A stretch of 64,000 bases of DNA from Montifringilla adamsi. Its lineage: Eukaryota > Chordata > Aves > Passeriformes > Passeridae. The stretch is taken from NCBI GenBank assembly GCA_017590115.1, contig JAGGNK010007448.1, forward strand, positions 5,496,815 through 5,560,814, written 5' to 3'. A program made the translations under genes and the position numbers. The notes beneath the pieces are model-generated. The model was not told the origin of the DNA. It ran no database searches and worked only from the letters and a program-made list of their open reading frames with translations. Of the stretch, positions 43,101-62,250 are shown in pieces. How positions within the stretch are numbered: the stretch's first letter is position 1; the number at the start of each line of letters is the position of its first letter.

Positions 43101-45835
43101 GCCTACTGTGCTTTCAGAATTAGTCGGGGGTTCCTCATAAATATGGGTGCAATTTCTTGCCCTGTACAGGTATTGTCTATCCCCTATTCATTCCTTCATG
43201 ATTAATAACAAGACAAAGATTTTAGTCAAGTGTAACCAGCCCATGAAGGAGCAGGGGGGAAGCTCTGTGGCAGGTGGCAGCAAGTTACCGCCACAGGGGC
43301 ACAAAGGCACTGCCGGCTGGGTTGGAATGGCAAGCAGAGCTGGCACGGGGCCGAGTGCCATGGATTGTCCAAAGAGGCATCTGTGAAAGGCTCAGGATCC
43401 TGAATCCTGGCTGCCATAGTGCTCTGAACTCGGTGGCAGCTGGGAGTCTCTGCCTTGGGCAGGGGATTGCTGCTGTCAACAAGGTGACTGGCAGTGTCTC
43501 TCTCCTTTTGGTCTCAGCAGCCTCTAGTTCCTGCTGAGTTTGTACCAGCATGTCCAGCATCTCATCTCAGAAATAAAGGTACAATCTGCTGTGCCACTCC
43601 TCAAAGGTACCTCACCCTTTGCAGCGCTGACAGCATGAAAGAAAACAGAGATCCCTTAAATTAAACCCATATTCACTAACCATGCATGACTGAAAATTAG
43701 TTATCTGTTCTGTACATCACTTCATCAACTCATATTGCATCTGTAGTGTCTCAAACCGTTGTTGAAATTTTAACTGCTATGTTTAAAGCCAGTGGCTATA
43801 TTAGAAAGCAATGTGGACAGATATTAATCCTCTAAACAGAACTGGCTCTTCTTTGCAAAAATGGTTTCAAAACGGGACATTCAGAAGTAAGTTGTTATGT
43901 TCCACTGGGTACCATCAGATTTGTGCTTGTGTAAAGCAAGCAAGCAGAATTTGCATGATAGGTCTGGGTTGCTCTTCAGAAATCTCTGTATTTATTCAAT
44001 TTCAAGCATGCCACTTTAATTTCTGAGACATTATTTGTATGGACACTGAACGTTCAACAAATACATCTTAATTTTATTCGGGTATGGATATGCAATTTAA
44101 GAGTGGAGAACAAAATAATGTTCCTACCATGTTAGCTAATGCAGCAGGATAGACAGATTTGCAAGGACTCCTTTTACTGATATAAATTTCACCTCCATTT
44201 AGAGAGTTTGCATATTGCCAGATTAGCTAGACCAGCAAAAGCACTTACTGTGAAAGCCACTTTTTAAACGGCAAATAAAAATATCTCATTTGATTTTTTT
44301 TTTTATCCCAAGTATAACAGAAATTACAAGGAATCCTGGAACGTATTATACAAGCACAGAGAGATAACTTTACAAACTTATGCACTGCAGAAAGATTATC
44401 ACCTTCTCCAAAGCACATGGAAGATGAAGGGAAGCAGAGTATCTTGTATAGACAAATTGGATATGTCAGTGCAAGTGTTTTAACTGCTCGCAGAAAATGC
44501 CAAGTGATTTGTAATGATCACTTTCTTTTTATCGCCTCCCTTTATCTTGTAGCAGGGTGACAGTCTGGTTCTGAGAAATAACAGAATGAACCACCCATAC
44601 AGCCTGTTTCTGTAACTTCTTTCTTCAGTATATATGTAGGGTTCCCAACACAAGTGCTGATCCCAGTCCAGCTTGGAAAAAAAAATAAAAAAAAAAGGGA
44701 AAACATGACAAAACAGGGCTTAAGCAGCATGAATGTGGCTCTCTCTGGAGAAGTGTAAAAGACAATTGCACCAATTACATGCTGGTTTTGGAACTCCGTG
44801 TAGCCTAAGCCTATTGAAATATATATTTGTGAGGGGAAGGAGGATGCTCTGGAATGAGGCCTGGAGCTGGAATGCTGTCGTAAAGGCAGCAGTAGGAGGG
44901 AGAGCTGTAAACTGGCTGCAGTCCTCAAATTTAAAAAAAGGTCCGGAAACATTTAAATGCCAAATTATGTGACACCTTTCATTCCTGTTTTTTCTTTTGT
45001 CCTTAATTTTCCATTTAATTGACTGAAACTTTTCCTATTTATGCCACCAACTGTGTTAGCTGGACTGACTAAAGGCATTTTTATTTTTCTCTACTCTAGC
45101 CTGACAAACTGCTTATGCAACAGCTTACACCTTTAATAACACCAATAAAACTGCATCAGAACTTTTTAAAAAACACAGATTTCTTAGCATCAAGGCCTGA
45201 GAGAACTTGCTGCAGTGCTGGCATGTGACAGGAGGCAATTTATAAGGAATTAACTCTGACAGTCACTTTATACAGCTGATTTTCAAAGATCTAGGCACTA
45301 AAGATGTGTTAATGAGGGTACTGAGGCTTCATAATTAATTATATTAGCATCTCTTTGTTACTCTCTACAACGGTAGTGGCTGGTTGACATTTCAATGGGA
45401 GTCTGGTGGTATTCTTTGTGATTATTATCCAGGAGTACAGTTATACCTTAGCTCCCAGAGGGAAACGTTGCATGTAAATGCTGCTGTGAATTGCAGGGGC
45501 TTTTGGAGCTCAGTAAAATCCCTTGAAGGAGACCCCGCTGGAAACTGAATGGATGTCAGTAAAATTTCTTCAGTCTGGAGTCTCTCTTCAGATATGGACT
45601 CTCCTCCCCCTTCCTTTCCCTCCCCCCTTCCTTCCACTGAGCTGGTCCTTCTCACAAGGCTTAAGAACAGCAACATCCAGCCCTTGCTGAATGTCGAGTT
45701 CCAGACCCCTAAAGGAAGGAATACTGACCTGAACAAAGCAGTGAACAAAGTAAACCTGAAAATAGGGAATATTTTCATAGGCTTGAATTTTCAGTGCAAT
45801 AAAACCAGAGCTGCCAGAAGGAGTCCCAGAAGTGG

Positions 45836-45847
45836 TGAGTCAGATAA
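45836..45847 (+). promoter_or_regulatory. Composite AP-1/NF-E2 and GATA site
   Basis: TGAGTCAGATAA joins a full AP-1/NF-E2 core (TGAGTCA) to a GATA core (AGATAA), overlapping by one A. Such pairs occur in erythroid enhancers. The site is a motif match only. Confidence 0.35.
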
Positions 45848-48800
45848 TAGATGTACGGCTGTGGTGGGAGGGAAATGGTCTCTACTTTGTTTTATACCAC
45901 CCCACCCCCCCTTTACAAAGGCAGATGAAATTATTTTCCAGTCATACCACTGCAAAAACAAACATGGAGTTTAAAGGTTATTTCCTTTGTGTGTTTCTGA
46001 GAGACATTAGTTTTGACTCCAGAGGGGAAAGGAAGATGTTTTGTCAATGACCTCAATTTCTACTCTGAAAGTTTTTACAGTATCACCTGAGGTGGCAGAG
46101 CTGCTCTTTTGTTTACTGATATATTCACTCGTTTGTGTTAATTAAAAAAACCGTACAAAACCAAGTTGCTGTTTTTTCACACCAGTTGCAGTTAGAACCT
46201 TGTTATGGTTGGGCTCAGTTAAGGGCACAGAGTGACAAACACCTCTGCTGAGTGAAACTTGTGCAACGTGTTCCTCACTCTCTCATTCCTGACTTCGTGG
46301 GACTCTTACTTGTAACATTGTTCCTGCATCTGCACCAGGGAACCAGATCAGAGTACTAGTCTGAGTTTTAAAAAAAAGGGGTTGTGGGGACTATTTCTAA
46401 TTGAAATCAGATTCAGATTCAATTTAACACACACAAAAAGAAAATCACTGGCACAATGCAGGAACAATGTAAAGGGGAAGAGGGGAGGAATGTGTGGTGG
46501 TGAATGCGTAAGTAGGAACTTCTACCAAAAAATAGTTTGTCAAACCATGCCCTGAAAGACTTTACTTTCTTCCAAGCCAGAACCACTCTTTGCTGTGTGT
46601 GCAGGTAGAACCTTGCATCCAGAGATTACAGCTGCAGGACTCTCAGAGCTATTGTAATACCAAAAAATAATAACTGTTCCTACAGACTGACACAATTAAC
46701 CAAATTCCACTCACAGATCATAGTTGGCAACTCATGCAGCATTTTATGTAGCTGAAGTTGGAGACCAGTTCTGTTCCTGAGTTCCATCTCTGGCTCTAAT
46801 GAGCAATAACTCTGCATAACTCTGGCATTCAGTTCACCTACCAGTAAAAGAATTACTTTCCTCACAGAGCTTTTTACATTGAACCAGATTTTTAAAATAA
46901 GCTTTGACATTCTCAGATGAAAAGAATAATGTGCACAATATATTATGATAGCAAAAACTGTATATGACAGATTCCTACATGTTTTCCTGTCTTTTGTCTC
47001 ACCTTTCCTGTCACCATACTCCTACACGGGACTCAATACACACCGTAAATGTTTGAGTAACGCCAACTTCAAACTAATGAATTGTAATTAATGTACTTGT
47101 TCTTTGCTGAGCAGTGTTGTGTGTGTTTATTTTTATCTGATACTTTTTGGATAGACACAGAGGTTACTCCCCCTGAGAGTTCAAATATCAATAGTGCTCT
47201 ACATAACAAGGGAAGTTTTTAATGATTCCCACAAAACCGCTGCCACTTGGTAACAAGACAATGGTCCTGAGTGTAAAATTTACACTGAGTGTAAAATTTT
47301 TGCCTCTAGTGCTATTCCCAAGGGACTAAATCTTGAAGTATAGTCAACTTTGCCTAGGATTCAGCAAGAGTATTCCTGCTGTAGGACTGAGGAGATGATA
47401 AATAAGAGTTTTAAGAACTGGCCAGAGTGAAAATCCTGAAGAGCAAACATTTATACATTGACTCTGTAGAAATGTTGTCTCCCTTTTAATTTCCCTATAA
47501 GTGGAGAAGATGGAGAGGATCTTGGGTGTATCTCTTTGCAGAAGCACAAGGTACAGTTTTATCTCATCCTCAACATCTCTGAAAAGCTTATGCCTCATGT
47601 TCAGAAATGTCTCAGGTTCCACTGACTTTCAATTTAATATTTTAAAGAGTATTTTGACTGCCTCTTTGCATCTAGTATCTGGGAACAAGCACAGGTGTTA
47701 TGTAACCATACATCTCTTCATGGATTACAAGCAGGTTTTCTGGTAAGTTAGAGATGGTGTAGAAAAAGATAAAAGTCAGGTTTAGCAACGATGTCTAATG
47801 GATATTTAATAAAAATAAAAACAAGTACAAATAGGATCACTGTATTTATTCAGTGACATATTATTACAACAGTCACTGCCTGCTGTCTGTGTTACTGAAG
47901 TGCTGTCCTGCTTCAAGGCAATTATCAGCCCCAAAAATATTTTCATCCAAAGGTTTAAACTGCAACAACTGTAAGGACATGTGGAAGATTCTTCTGTCAT
48001 TATCTCATCCTTCAGTTCTAACATGAATGCTTGACTGGGATGGCCTGTGACTAGTGGAGATGAATAAACAGTTGGAGCTGGTATTTGACTGGTTAATGTG
48101 TGTGCCAAAGTGTGTGTGTAGAGCCGGGGAGGCTCAGCAGTTCCTGGGGGCTGTCACACTGATCTCACACAGCAAACCAGCCCCGAGTCTCTGCCTGTGG
48201 CTCCCAGCAAGCCCTGATGTGCCAGTCAGGCTTTGCTATCAAGTAAAAGCTTGTGTGTTCTTGAAATGTGCCTTCAACTCACAGGTGTACTCAGTCACTT
48301 GAAAGCTTTCATATACTCTAAAAACTTGTCTTGCACTCCAAGGAGGAATCTTTGTTCTTAATACAGAGCCCAAGCCTGCAAGTTCTCTGTGGAAAACCAG
48401 GCTCCCAGCATAGATGTACTGTTGTTAAGCAGTTTCAGCAATGGTAAAATGATCCTTGCTTTGTATTTCTCTACAATAATTTCCAATTCTTTGGGACAGA
48501 AGGCTGTGAAACCATGAGTTGCTACTAATTACATTGACTTACTTGGACGATGGTATGTATACCCACTTTGCCTTGCAGAAATACTTAGGGGGAGAGGTAC
48601 TCTTCTTTTTTTCACACATCACTGCATTATATTGGAGAAGATTTTAGCATGTCTTCTGATTTCATTTGCCAAATTGGGGGTTCAAGTTTACAATTTACAG
48701 CTGACTTGACAGTCCAGAAAGTACATGATTACCAGTTATGTCTCTGTCTTGTAGTAACATATCTAACCAAGGAAAGAAACACTGGAGATCTGAGCTTTAA

Positions 48801-49746
48801 GGAGCAAATATGAAATTTCCTTTACAAAGAAAGGAAATTGAGTCTGTTTAGTCAATTCTTGAGGAAAATGTGCAGTTATAACTGTACATTTAAACCCTCA
48901 ACAGTTATTCAAGAACTCAAAATGTCTTAGAGGTTAGCTACAGGTCATGAAAATATTAGAAAGATTTGAAGGGAGGTAACTGAGTATTTATCAAAAAACC
49001 CTCTACATTTTTGGGAGTTCTTTTGTTACTGTTTCAGAAATATTTAACTCATATTCTTTTACGTGTATTTATATTGTTTTAAATATTTATATATAATCAA
49101 TATACCCTTTTTTGTTGATAATAGCTAATTTTAGAGTAGCTAAAACAGATCTTGGAATGTTTTTTTAACAGTACAGCAGTTAAAATTCATGATTACTTGG
49201 TTTTAGATACATCAGAGTATCACCATAACCGTGTACTTCAGGAATACCTGGTAATTTATGGCCTGAACAAGGGGTTCTAGTAGGGAACTGACAGTGCCAC
49301 TTGTTCCTGCTTGGAATTAGATTTCAAACTTGCCACCTGTATTGCAAATTATAGACCTTCAGGGACTAATCTAGAGAAAGACAATATAGTAAATTACAGG
49401 TGAAAAAAGAGGTAAAAAACCCAAGCAGATACAACTGCATAGTCAAGAGACCCAAATGAAACAGAAGGAAGAAAATCAAGCTGCACACATGAATTTGCCT
49501 TATCTGAATTGGAAGATATTCATATTAATCAATCTTTGGAGATGCAGAGAGAATAAAGAAAGAGTCATCTCGCTGTGATGGGCTTCAGAAAGGCCTTGAG
49601 ACATCCTCTCCTTGGGGAGGATTTCATAATCTTGCATTTATAAAGTTGTGATGCTTTGCTTACCTTTCATGCCCAGCGGTTACAATTGCTGTGTGTGAAA
49701 CCAGAGAAGTAAGGGATGGCAGCTCCTCTCTCCTGCTGTTTGCACG

Positions 49747-49809
49747 GGGAAGCACAACACAAACCCTGGGAAGCACAACACAAACCCTGGGAAGCACAAC
49801 ACAAACCCT
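49747..49809. repeat. 21-bp minisatellite, three copies
   Basis: Three perfect head-to-tail copies of a 21-bp unit that begins GGGAAGCACAACACAA and ends ACCCT (49747-49767, 49768-49788, 49789-49809). Because 21 is a multiple of three, every frame reads as a repeat peptide, which explains the repeated ORFs on both strands. Confidence 0.95.
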
Positions 49810-50574
49810 GCGAATGCCACAGCCCTTGTGGGTGGCAGTGGAAGCGAGGACATAGCCGGTGGGAAGTGACAGCTGGGAATACAAAAGAAAAAAACAATGG
49901 GGATTTGGAAGCAACAGGTGGGAGTAGGATTCAGAAAAGTACAGTCAGGACTTCTGAGGAGGCAGGAACTAATCCGGGCCTCAGTGAGTAGGTCCAGTAG
50001 AAGAACAGCTTGAAGAAGCAAAACAGGAAATGAGCAGGAAGACTGTGCTAATGTTGCATGACTGGGGAAGCATATACAGACAACAAACTCCTACTTCATC
50101 AAAACTCTACTTGTTTCTTAACCCAGCCTGTATCCTAGCACTCATCTGTGAATGATATGCTGCTGCTTTTGATAGAAACTCTGACTCGGCTATTCCTTTA
50201 AGAGCAAAGGCTGTAGCTGTGGAGCTGCACTGAGCTCTTCCATGACAGGTGGACAGGAAAGGGACAAAAAGGGTTATTTAAAGTCGGCCTGCTCTCGGTG
50301 CAGTGGCAGGTGTACTGGCAGGCAGCTCTGTGACCTTCTGGGGTAGAGCTCGCCAGTAACTGAGCTGGATGTGACTGACAGGGCTCTGTGCCTTCAACAC
50401 AGAATGTCCCAAGTTATTTATATGGGTTTGTTTAGTCTCGGGGAGGCTCTGGGGCCCCTCATTGCTCTCCACAACCACCTGAAAGGAGGGGTGGGGGCCA
50501 GTCTCTTCTGTCTTGCCTGCAGTGAGAGGCCTTAAGCTGATATGGGAGATTCTGATAAGATATTTGAGATTTTT

Positions 50575-50762
50575 TTCCTGCTAGGGTGGCCACACTTTGG
50601 AATAGGCAAAGCCACCATCCCTGGAGGAGTTCAAGACGTGTCTGGATCAGGTTCTGGGTGATGTGCTCTAAAGCTTTGGGGGTTACAGTGGTTGTACTGG
50701 GTGAACATTGGACATGATTTCTTAAAGGTCTGTTCCAACCTTGCTGATTCTTTGACTGTTTT
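50575..50762 (+). mobile_element. CR1-type LINE 3' fragment
   Basis: The stretch contains GCCACCATCCCTGGAGGAG, then TTCAAGACGTGTCTGGA, then TTAAAGGTCTGTTCCAACCT and ends near GATTCTTTGACTG. This is the conserved 3' end of avian CR1 elements (…CTTAAAGGTC…TTCCAACC…GATTCT). It is 5' truncated with no ORF, as most avian copies are. It lies immediately upstream of the SET CpG island. Confidence 0.85.
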
Positions 50763-51600
50763 GTGCCATGTCCCAAGTAAGGCAGGCAGCGCAGGGAGAC
50801 GTGGGTGCACATCCCCAGAGCGCGGCAGGCTGGAAACGCGACCGCACTCCCGGCAGGGAAGCGCTGAGCATAGAACCGGGGGAACACCTCACGCAGCGGG
50901 ACCGCAGCCTTCTGAGCACCATCTGGGGGTCGGGGGTCCCGAAATCCATTCCTGGCCCTCGATGTCTCCCGGTCGGGAGAGGGGACGGGCCCCATCCCGG
51001 CCGCCCCAAGGGGTCGGTGCCTCCGCGGGCCGTGAGGGGACGGGGCGGAACTCACGGGGCCTCGCGCGCGCCGCCATAGCGAGGGCGCGCGGGCACGTGG
51101 AGCGCGCGCATGCGCGGCCCCTTCACCTACACACCCGGCGCGCACCCCCGCCCTCCCGCGCGCGCCGTCCTCTGTGTCTCCGCGGCGCGGCCACGCCCCG
51201 CCAGCGCTCCCCGACCAATGAGCGCCCGGCTTGGGGCGGTCGGGGGGCGCGGCCTCTCCACGGCTGCGCACGCGGGACCTCCCCGGCGTGTGTGTGTGCG
51301 CGGAGAGCAGTGCGCCTGCGCATCACACCGCCCGCGGCACAGCGCGCCCGGGGCGGGGGGCTCGGTGCGCACGCGGGGCCGCGCATGCGCGCCGCGTGCC
51401 CGCCCCTCGCCAGCAGCAGAGGAGGAGGTGGCGGTGGCGGCTCTGGGCGAGGGAGCGCGAGGGGAGTGAGAGGCGCCGTTGCCGCCCCGGTATCCGGCAG
51501 GACCGCGCGGAGGAGGCGGGAGCGCCCCGGCGCCGGAGGGACCTGAGTGGCGGCCTCCCGCGCCGGCCGCGGCCGCGTGGTGCTGCCGGGCCGCGCGGGG

Positions 51601-57159
<5,559 letters not shown>

Positions 57160-58085
57160 TTGAACACTGATGGATTCCAAACCCCCTTTTTACCTTTTTA
57201 ATTTTTCTCCAGTCCCTGGGAGCAAGTTGCTGTCTTTTTTTTCTTGTGCTCAGTCGCCTTGTTCTCTTGAGGTCTCTTTTTCTCTCCTCTACACCATGGT
57301 TCACAATTTCTTTTGGGGAAATATCTTGAGCAGAATACAGTGGAAAAGAATCTACCAGTTTCTGTTTCAAGTTCATTTTTATCCCTTTCTGTCTCAAAAC
57401 AAAAACTGTTTATGAATTCAACACACCATGTTCTGTGGGAAAAAAGAAAACCTTCTGCTCCCTTCACTCTGCTGGAAGCTGAAGAGTGCTAGGCCCCTGT
57501 GTAGTAGTGCATAGAATCTAGCTTTTTTCCTTCTTTCTCTGTATATTGGGCTCAGAGATTACACTGTGTCTCTATGTGAATATGGACAGTTAGCATTTAC
57601 CAACATGTATCTGTCTACTTTCTCTTGTTTAAAAAAAAAGAAAAAACAACAAAAAAATAAAAATAAAAATGGGGTTATAGAAGGTCAGCTGGGGTGGGTT
57701 TCAGAAGTTTGGGTGGGTTAAGTGGGCATTTTGACAACATGGCTTCTTCTCCTTTGGCATGTTTAATTGTGATGTTTAACAAACATCCTTGCAGTTTAAG
57801 ATGACACTTTTAAAATAAAATCTTCTCCTAATGATGACTTTGAGCCCTGCCACTTGATGGAGAATCAGCAGAACCTGTAGGATCTTATTTGGAATTGACA
57901 TTCTCTATTGTAATTTTGTTCTTGTTTATTTTTAAAATTTTTTTTGTTTTGTTTTTTTTTTGGTGGTTTTTTCCTTTTTTTTTTTTTTTTTTTGTTTCAC
58001 TGGAAAGGAAAGAAAGATGCTCAGTTTTAAACGTTAAAGTGTACAAGTTGCTTTGTTACAATAAAACTAAATGTGTACACAAAGG
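57160..58085 (+). other. SET: SET 3'UTR
   Basis: T-rich sequence after the stop. Poly(A) signals on this strand are AATAAA at 57814-57819 and 58060-58065 (TTACAATAAAACTAAATG). The second resembles the end of mammalian SET mRNA as I remember it, so I place the main end near 58085. Further AATAAA at 58449-58454 could extend it. Long T runs lie at about 57945-57995. Confidence 0.65.
58060..58065 (+). terminator. Likely SET poly(A) signal AATAAA
   Basis: AATAAA in the context GTTACAATAAAACTAAATG, about 900 nt after the stop, followed by GTGTACACAAAGG and a GT-rich stretch (GGTTGGTCTT). An earlier AATAAA lies at 57814-57819 and a later one at 58449-58454. Confidence 0.6.
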
Positions 58086-58089
58086 GACT

Positions 58090-61000
58090 GGTTGGTCTTC
58101 ACTGAAAGAAACAGCTTTTATATCCTATTTAGAACTTGCTGTAGTTTCTTGGCATTTTTGGGGGCATTTTGTCAGTATTTCTGTAGTGCAGTGCAGCCTT
58201 GTGGTTGTGTGGACTGAACCAGTTCATGTAGTTCCCACTATTTCAGTACCTGTAAAGTGTTTCCTGTGGTAGTTCCTACTGCACACTGACTCTTGAGTTC
58301 CTTCTAGGGTCGTGTGCTGTGTGTGAAGACACAGGTATATATTCATGTTTTGCAAAAAGGAAAGTCACTTGATTTGTAGAATTTTTAGTAATTTGCAGTA
58401 CTGTATGTCCAGTACATCAGTTTGCATGAAAATACCATGCAAGCTCAGAATAAAAAGACCAACGGGTGGTTTTAAAATATTTGGGTGGGTTTGTAAATCT
58501 TTTCAGTTGAAAACAAATCTTAATTGCAAGCTAATTTGGGGGCTATTTCAAAGAGCAAGATTCTTAGTAAAGTTCATGTATAAAAAGTTGCTACTTCACT
58601 GCTTTTTTTTCCTTGGTAGCAGCATGTATATGTGCTTTAGATACACTGTACTCTCATTTGAAGAGACTGCATTTGAGAAACTTGTAACAATTTCACATAA
58701 GAGGGTGTTGGAACTGGTATTCCACAAAATGTAATGGAAGTTGTTTTAACATGCTTTGCTTTTGAAATATTTAAGAAAAAATGTTCTATCAGCTCATCTG
58801 AAATTCAAACAGCTCTTTGGATGTGTAGAAAAGACTGTCTTCTGGGAAGACTTGTTATATTCTCTGATTCCTTTTCCTCACAGAATTTGCTGTAGTCAAA
58901 TTCAGCTTTTTTTGATGCCTAAGAATACACTTGGCAGAACAAGATCAATGTCTGGTTGAGACGTGCACAAATAACATGTGTGAGGGAAAACATTCTGTAA
59001 GTGTGTGGTCCACCTTGGATTCAATCCAGTTACCAGAGACAATGCAACGTCCAGTCTCATGTGATCAATGCAAAAATAAGACAACCATGTACTTTATTCC
59101 ATCTCAACAAAAGCTTCTGCCCTCATCCTGCTTTGCAGAGCCAAGTACAACGTTGATCAGTAACGGTTTCTTACCATCTAGAGAGACAAGGAACAAAACC
59201 CATGAAGTCCTATAAATTTTAGTGTTTTTTAATTTGATTCCTTTCTGTTGTAAGATTGAAAATAGCTTCCTGTTGTGGTAGAGGGTCGATGTGCTGTTTC
59301 TTGCCATGATGCCTCATTACTTAATTTTTATGTAGTCCTAATTGTAGTTCCTCAAGGAAAATAATCTTTTGCTAGTCTTGAATGCTTTAGGAAAAATATT
59401 GTGCCATTGTTGTTCCATCCCTGTTGGTTACTAGTAGAAAACTTATAAAAACTGTTTTGAAAGTAATCAAAGCTTCAGGCTCTGTAAAGTCAAATACCAG
59501 GGACAAGAAATGAAAAGTCTGGATAATTAAATGCTACTTAAGAGATTTTTCTTGCGCATTCTTTAGGATTTTACAGGGTGCCAAAATACTCTTGCTACTG
59601 TACTGATAATACTGAATTTGCTGTGAAACTTGAGCGTTTACTCCTGGCAATGGCTAAAGAGTAAACTGACATGGTAAAAGAATAAACCATATTAGTTAAG
59701 TGTTATTTTAATTTTTTTTTAGCGTGGGAATGATTAGGGATTAACACATTTCTCTGCAATGCTCAAGAAATACAGCTGGCCATCGTGTGCTCTGACTGTT
59801 CACTTAATGTCTAATTTGGCTGAATATATGTAATGGGTGTCCATTTTTTACTGGATTTATTTTATATGTGTATAAAGAGCTTTTGAAAAGACATCTACCT
59901 TGGATAATAATGGGAGATTCATTCTTATTAAATATCATTAATTCCCCATTGCTTGAGCTCCTCACATACAGTTAATCCCACCATGTGGAATTTGTCACAG
60001 GTGGTAAATGACTTCAGGTTTTTTGGCTTGAATTTCCAGGGTTAGAACATAGGGTTGGCAGCAATTTAATAAAGGTAAAGCTGCTGTGCTGGGGCTATAT
60101 GGCCTAACTATCTCAAAGGTTATTTTTAAGTTTAAAGTTTAATTGCTATAAAATGGAATCTTTTGTCTGTAATTTCTCGTGCCAAAGGAAACAAATACAG
60201 CTGAGTGTGTAAATACAGTCAGGAAGGTTTGGGGTTTTTAAAGAGATTATCTGTGTACTTATTCATACTTGTCAACATAGTTTCTGTCCCTGTAAACAAA
60301 GATTATCTGAATCGATTTTTCAGTCATTTATGATATTCATTTGAATCTGTAAGCTCTTTGTACCACACTAAACCAGGTGCATAAGGATAGTTCTTTGTTT
60401 ATTGGATACTGTTCCTGAATTTTGAAGCCATGTTGTTTTTTGTTTTGTTTTGGTTTTTTTTTTTTTGTTTTTTAAAGAGAATGAAATCAATGAAATAATT
60501 TCTCTGCTGTACCTTCAAGCTATCCTTCTGTTTGAAGGAATTAAAATACATTTAACTGTTACTTGATGTTACCATTTCTAAGAGTCTTTTTCAAAAGAAT
60601 CAGGTTTTTAGTCCCCAACTCTTTCTTTCACGGGTGATGTGGACAGTGCTTGCTTTTCCTTTTTGGAGAAGAGTGAAGGGAGGTCGCAAGTGACTGGTAC
60701 ACGACACTTGCTTCCTGCGGGAAACAGATTTATGCTTAATGTCCTTCTTCCCTCTCCTGGATTAAAAATTGAAACTTAAAGACTTTTTCTTGATCACCAC
60801 CTTTTCCGCGTGCTCTCTCGGGTATAGTGGAGGACAGGGACTGCCGGTTCAAGGTCGGGACGCACCTTTAGCCCCCGCCCTGCTCCGGGAACCCCCAAAG
60901 AGTCCGCACAGCTCCCGGGCCGCTGCCACTGCCCTTTGCCGGCTGCTGGGCAGGACCCGCGCCGGGATCGTCCCCGGCACCAGGGCTGCTGCCCTGCGGG

Positions 61001-62250
61001 ATCCTGGAAGGGCTGGAGGGGCACATCGTGCTCCCAGTGTGACACTTACCTTCCCGCGGGACAGGGGGCTGCCGCATGGGCAGGCACTGCTGATCCCACG
61101 TACCGGCCCCCTCTCTCCGCAGGATTTGCGGGACACAGCTGAGCCGTGCCCGGGGAAGGCTGGGATGCTGGGTAGCCAGGGACGCAGCTTCTGGGGTCAC
61201 CCGGGAGATGAGAGCCAGCCCTTTCCCTCCAGGCTGGGGAACTCCAGCTCCCCAGCATCCCTGATGGCCCTCGCCCTTCTTCTGCCTCCCCTGGAGGGTC
61301 TGAGACCCGAAGGAAAGAGGGGGAAGCTGCTGTAGGAGCCCTGAGTGCGTGGTGGGCAAAGGACCCCAGCCCAGAGCCCCGCGGGGACATCCCCAGTGAC
61401 AGCCAAACACAGCCTTGATCCCGACTGCTGGGACGGATCTGCTGGAGGTGTGGAGGCATCCCTGCTCCTCTGGAACTCAGTCTACACTTGATAGTTTGAT
61501 TTTCCCCCTTCCAGTATTTCCGCTGAATGAGCAGTCAAATTAAAATAATTGCTTTAAACACTAAACAGAGCCTGGACCATGTTCTAAATAGCATCAGGTT
61601 TCTGAAGGGTTTATATTAATCAAATGCACTTGCTTTATTAACAACAGGGGCATATTCAAAGGCTTTGTATTAGTTTAAGGCTTTATTAATTCAAGTCAGT
61701 TAAGCTAGGTTCAAATTTTTAAATTTTTTATGAGTTCCTTTTATTAATTACTCTGTTGCAAATCACTTACAAAATGTTTAGGCTAGAAAATTTTTTCTAA
61801 TTAAGTAAAAGGAACACATTTCTGTTTATTAGTGTATTTCTAAATTTGTATGTGAGAATACTATCACTTCCAAATGCCTTCTGATTCACAGTTGTGCACT
61901 GCTCCATGATTGAAAAGCATATTAGTAGGATAGTAACATTGTGTAATACTGCTGAGGAGCATCTTTAAACACCTGAAAACAAGAAGTATATTTATATTTT
62001 GTTTAAAGCACTGGGCCTGTGACACACTATCGGTTCTGTGTGATACTGTGGCACTACTACAGCACGGTGTTTTTTCACTACGGTAGCTAGGGGATTGTTA
62101 CCGGCCTCGCCAATGCATATGGGTCGTTTTTTCACTCAAATGTTCAGCAGAATCTGCGCGTGAAGGGGAAAACTTCCCCAGAGCCCAGCACCGCCCCGTT
62201 CCAGGGAAGGGATGCAGGGATCCCGTCGCAAGCAGAGCTGCACTTCGCTG
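58090..62250. other. Intergenic region downstream of SET
   Basis: AT-rich DNA with T runs (about 60448-60475) and a GC-rich island-like patch at about 60840-61440 whose ORFs on both strands look like composition artefacts. I see no gene. Part of 58.1-59.7 kb may be an extended SET 3'UTR. Confidence 0.65.

Larger units (their letters stand above)
40200..50560. other. Intergenic region between DYNC2I2 and SET
   Basis: About 10 kb with no gene that I can support. Possible structure: AT-rich blocks of low repeat content at about 41100-41350, 44030-44420 and 45000-45400 that resemble non-coding conserved elements; a TGAGTCAGATAA composite site at 45836-45847; and a 21-bp minisatellite at 49747-49809. 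The short ORFs here have no family resemblance. Confidence 0.75.

Noticed and set aside
43285..43560. Reverse-strand ORF starting MLDMLVQTQQELEAAETKRR, coiled-coil-like
   Set aside because: Only the first 20 residues look helical; the remainder is unstructured, with no splice partners or recognisable family. Possibly a pseudogene scrap, but unsupported.
49660..50021. Cys-rich and His/Trp repeat peptides on both strands
   Set aside because: They are produced by the 21-bp minisatellite reading through in all frames.
60769..61459. GC-rich patch with overlapping ORFs on both strands
   Set aside because: No consistent start, splice signals or domain; composition explains the ORFs.
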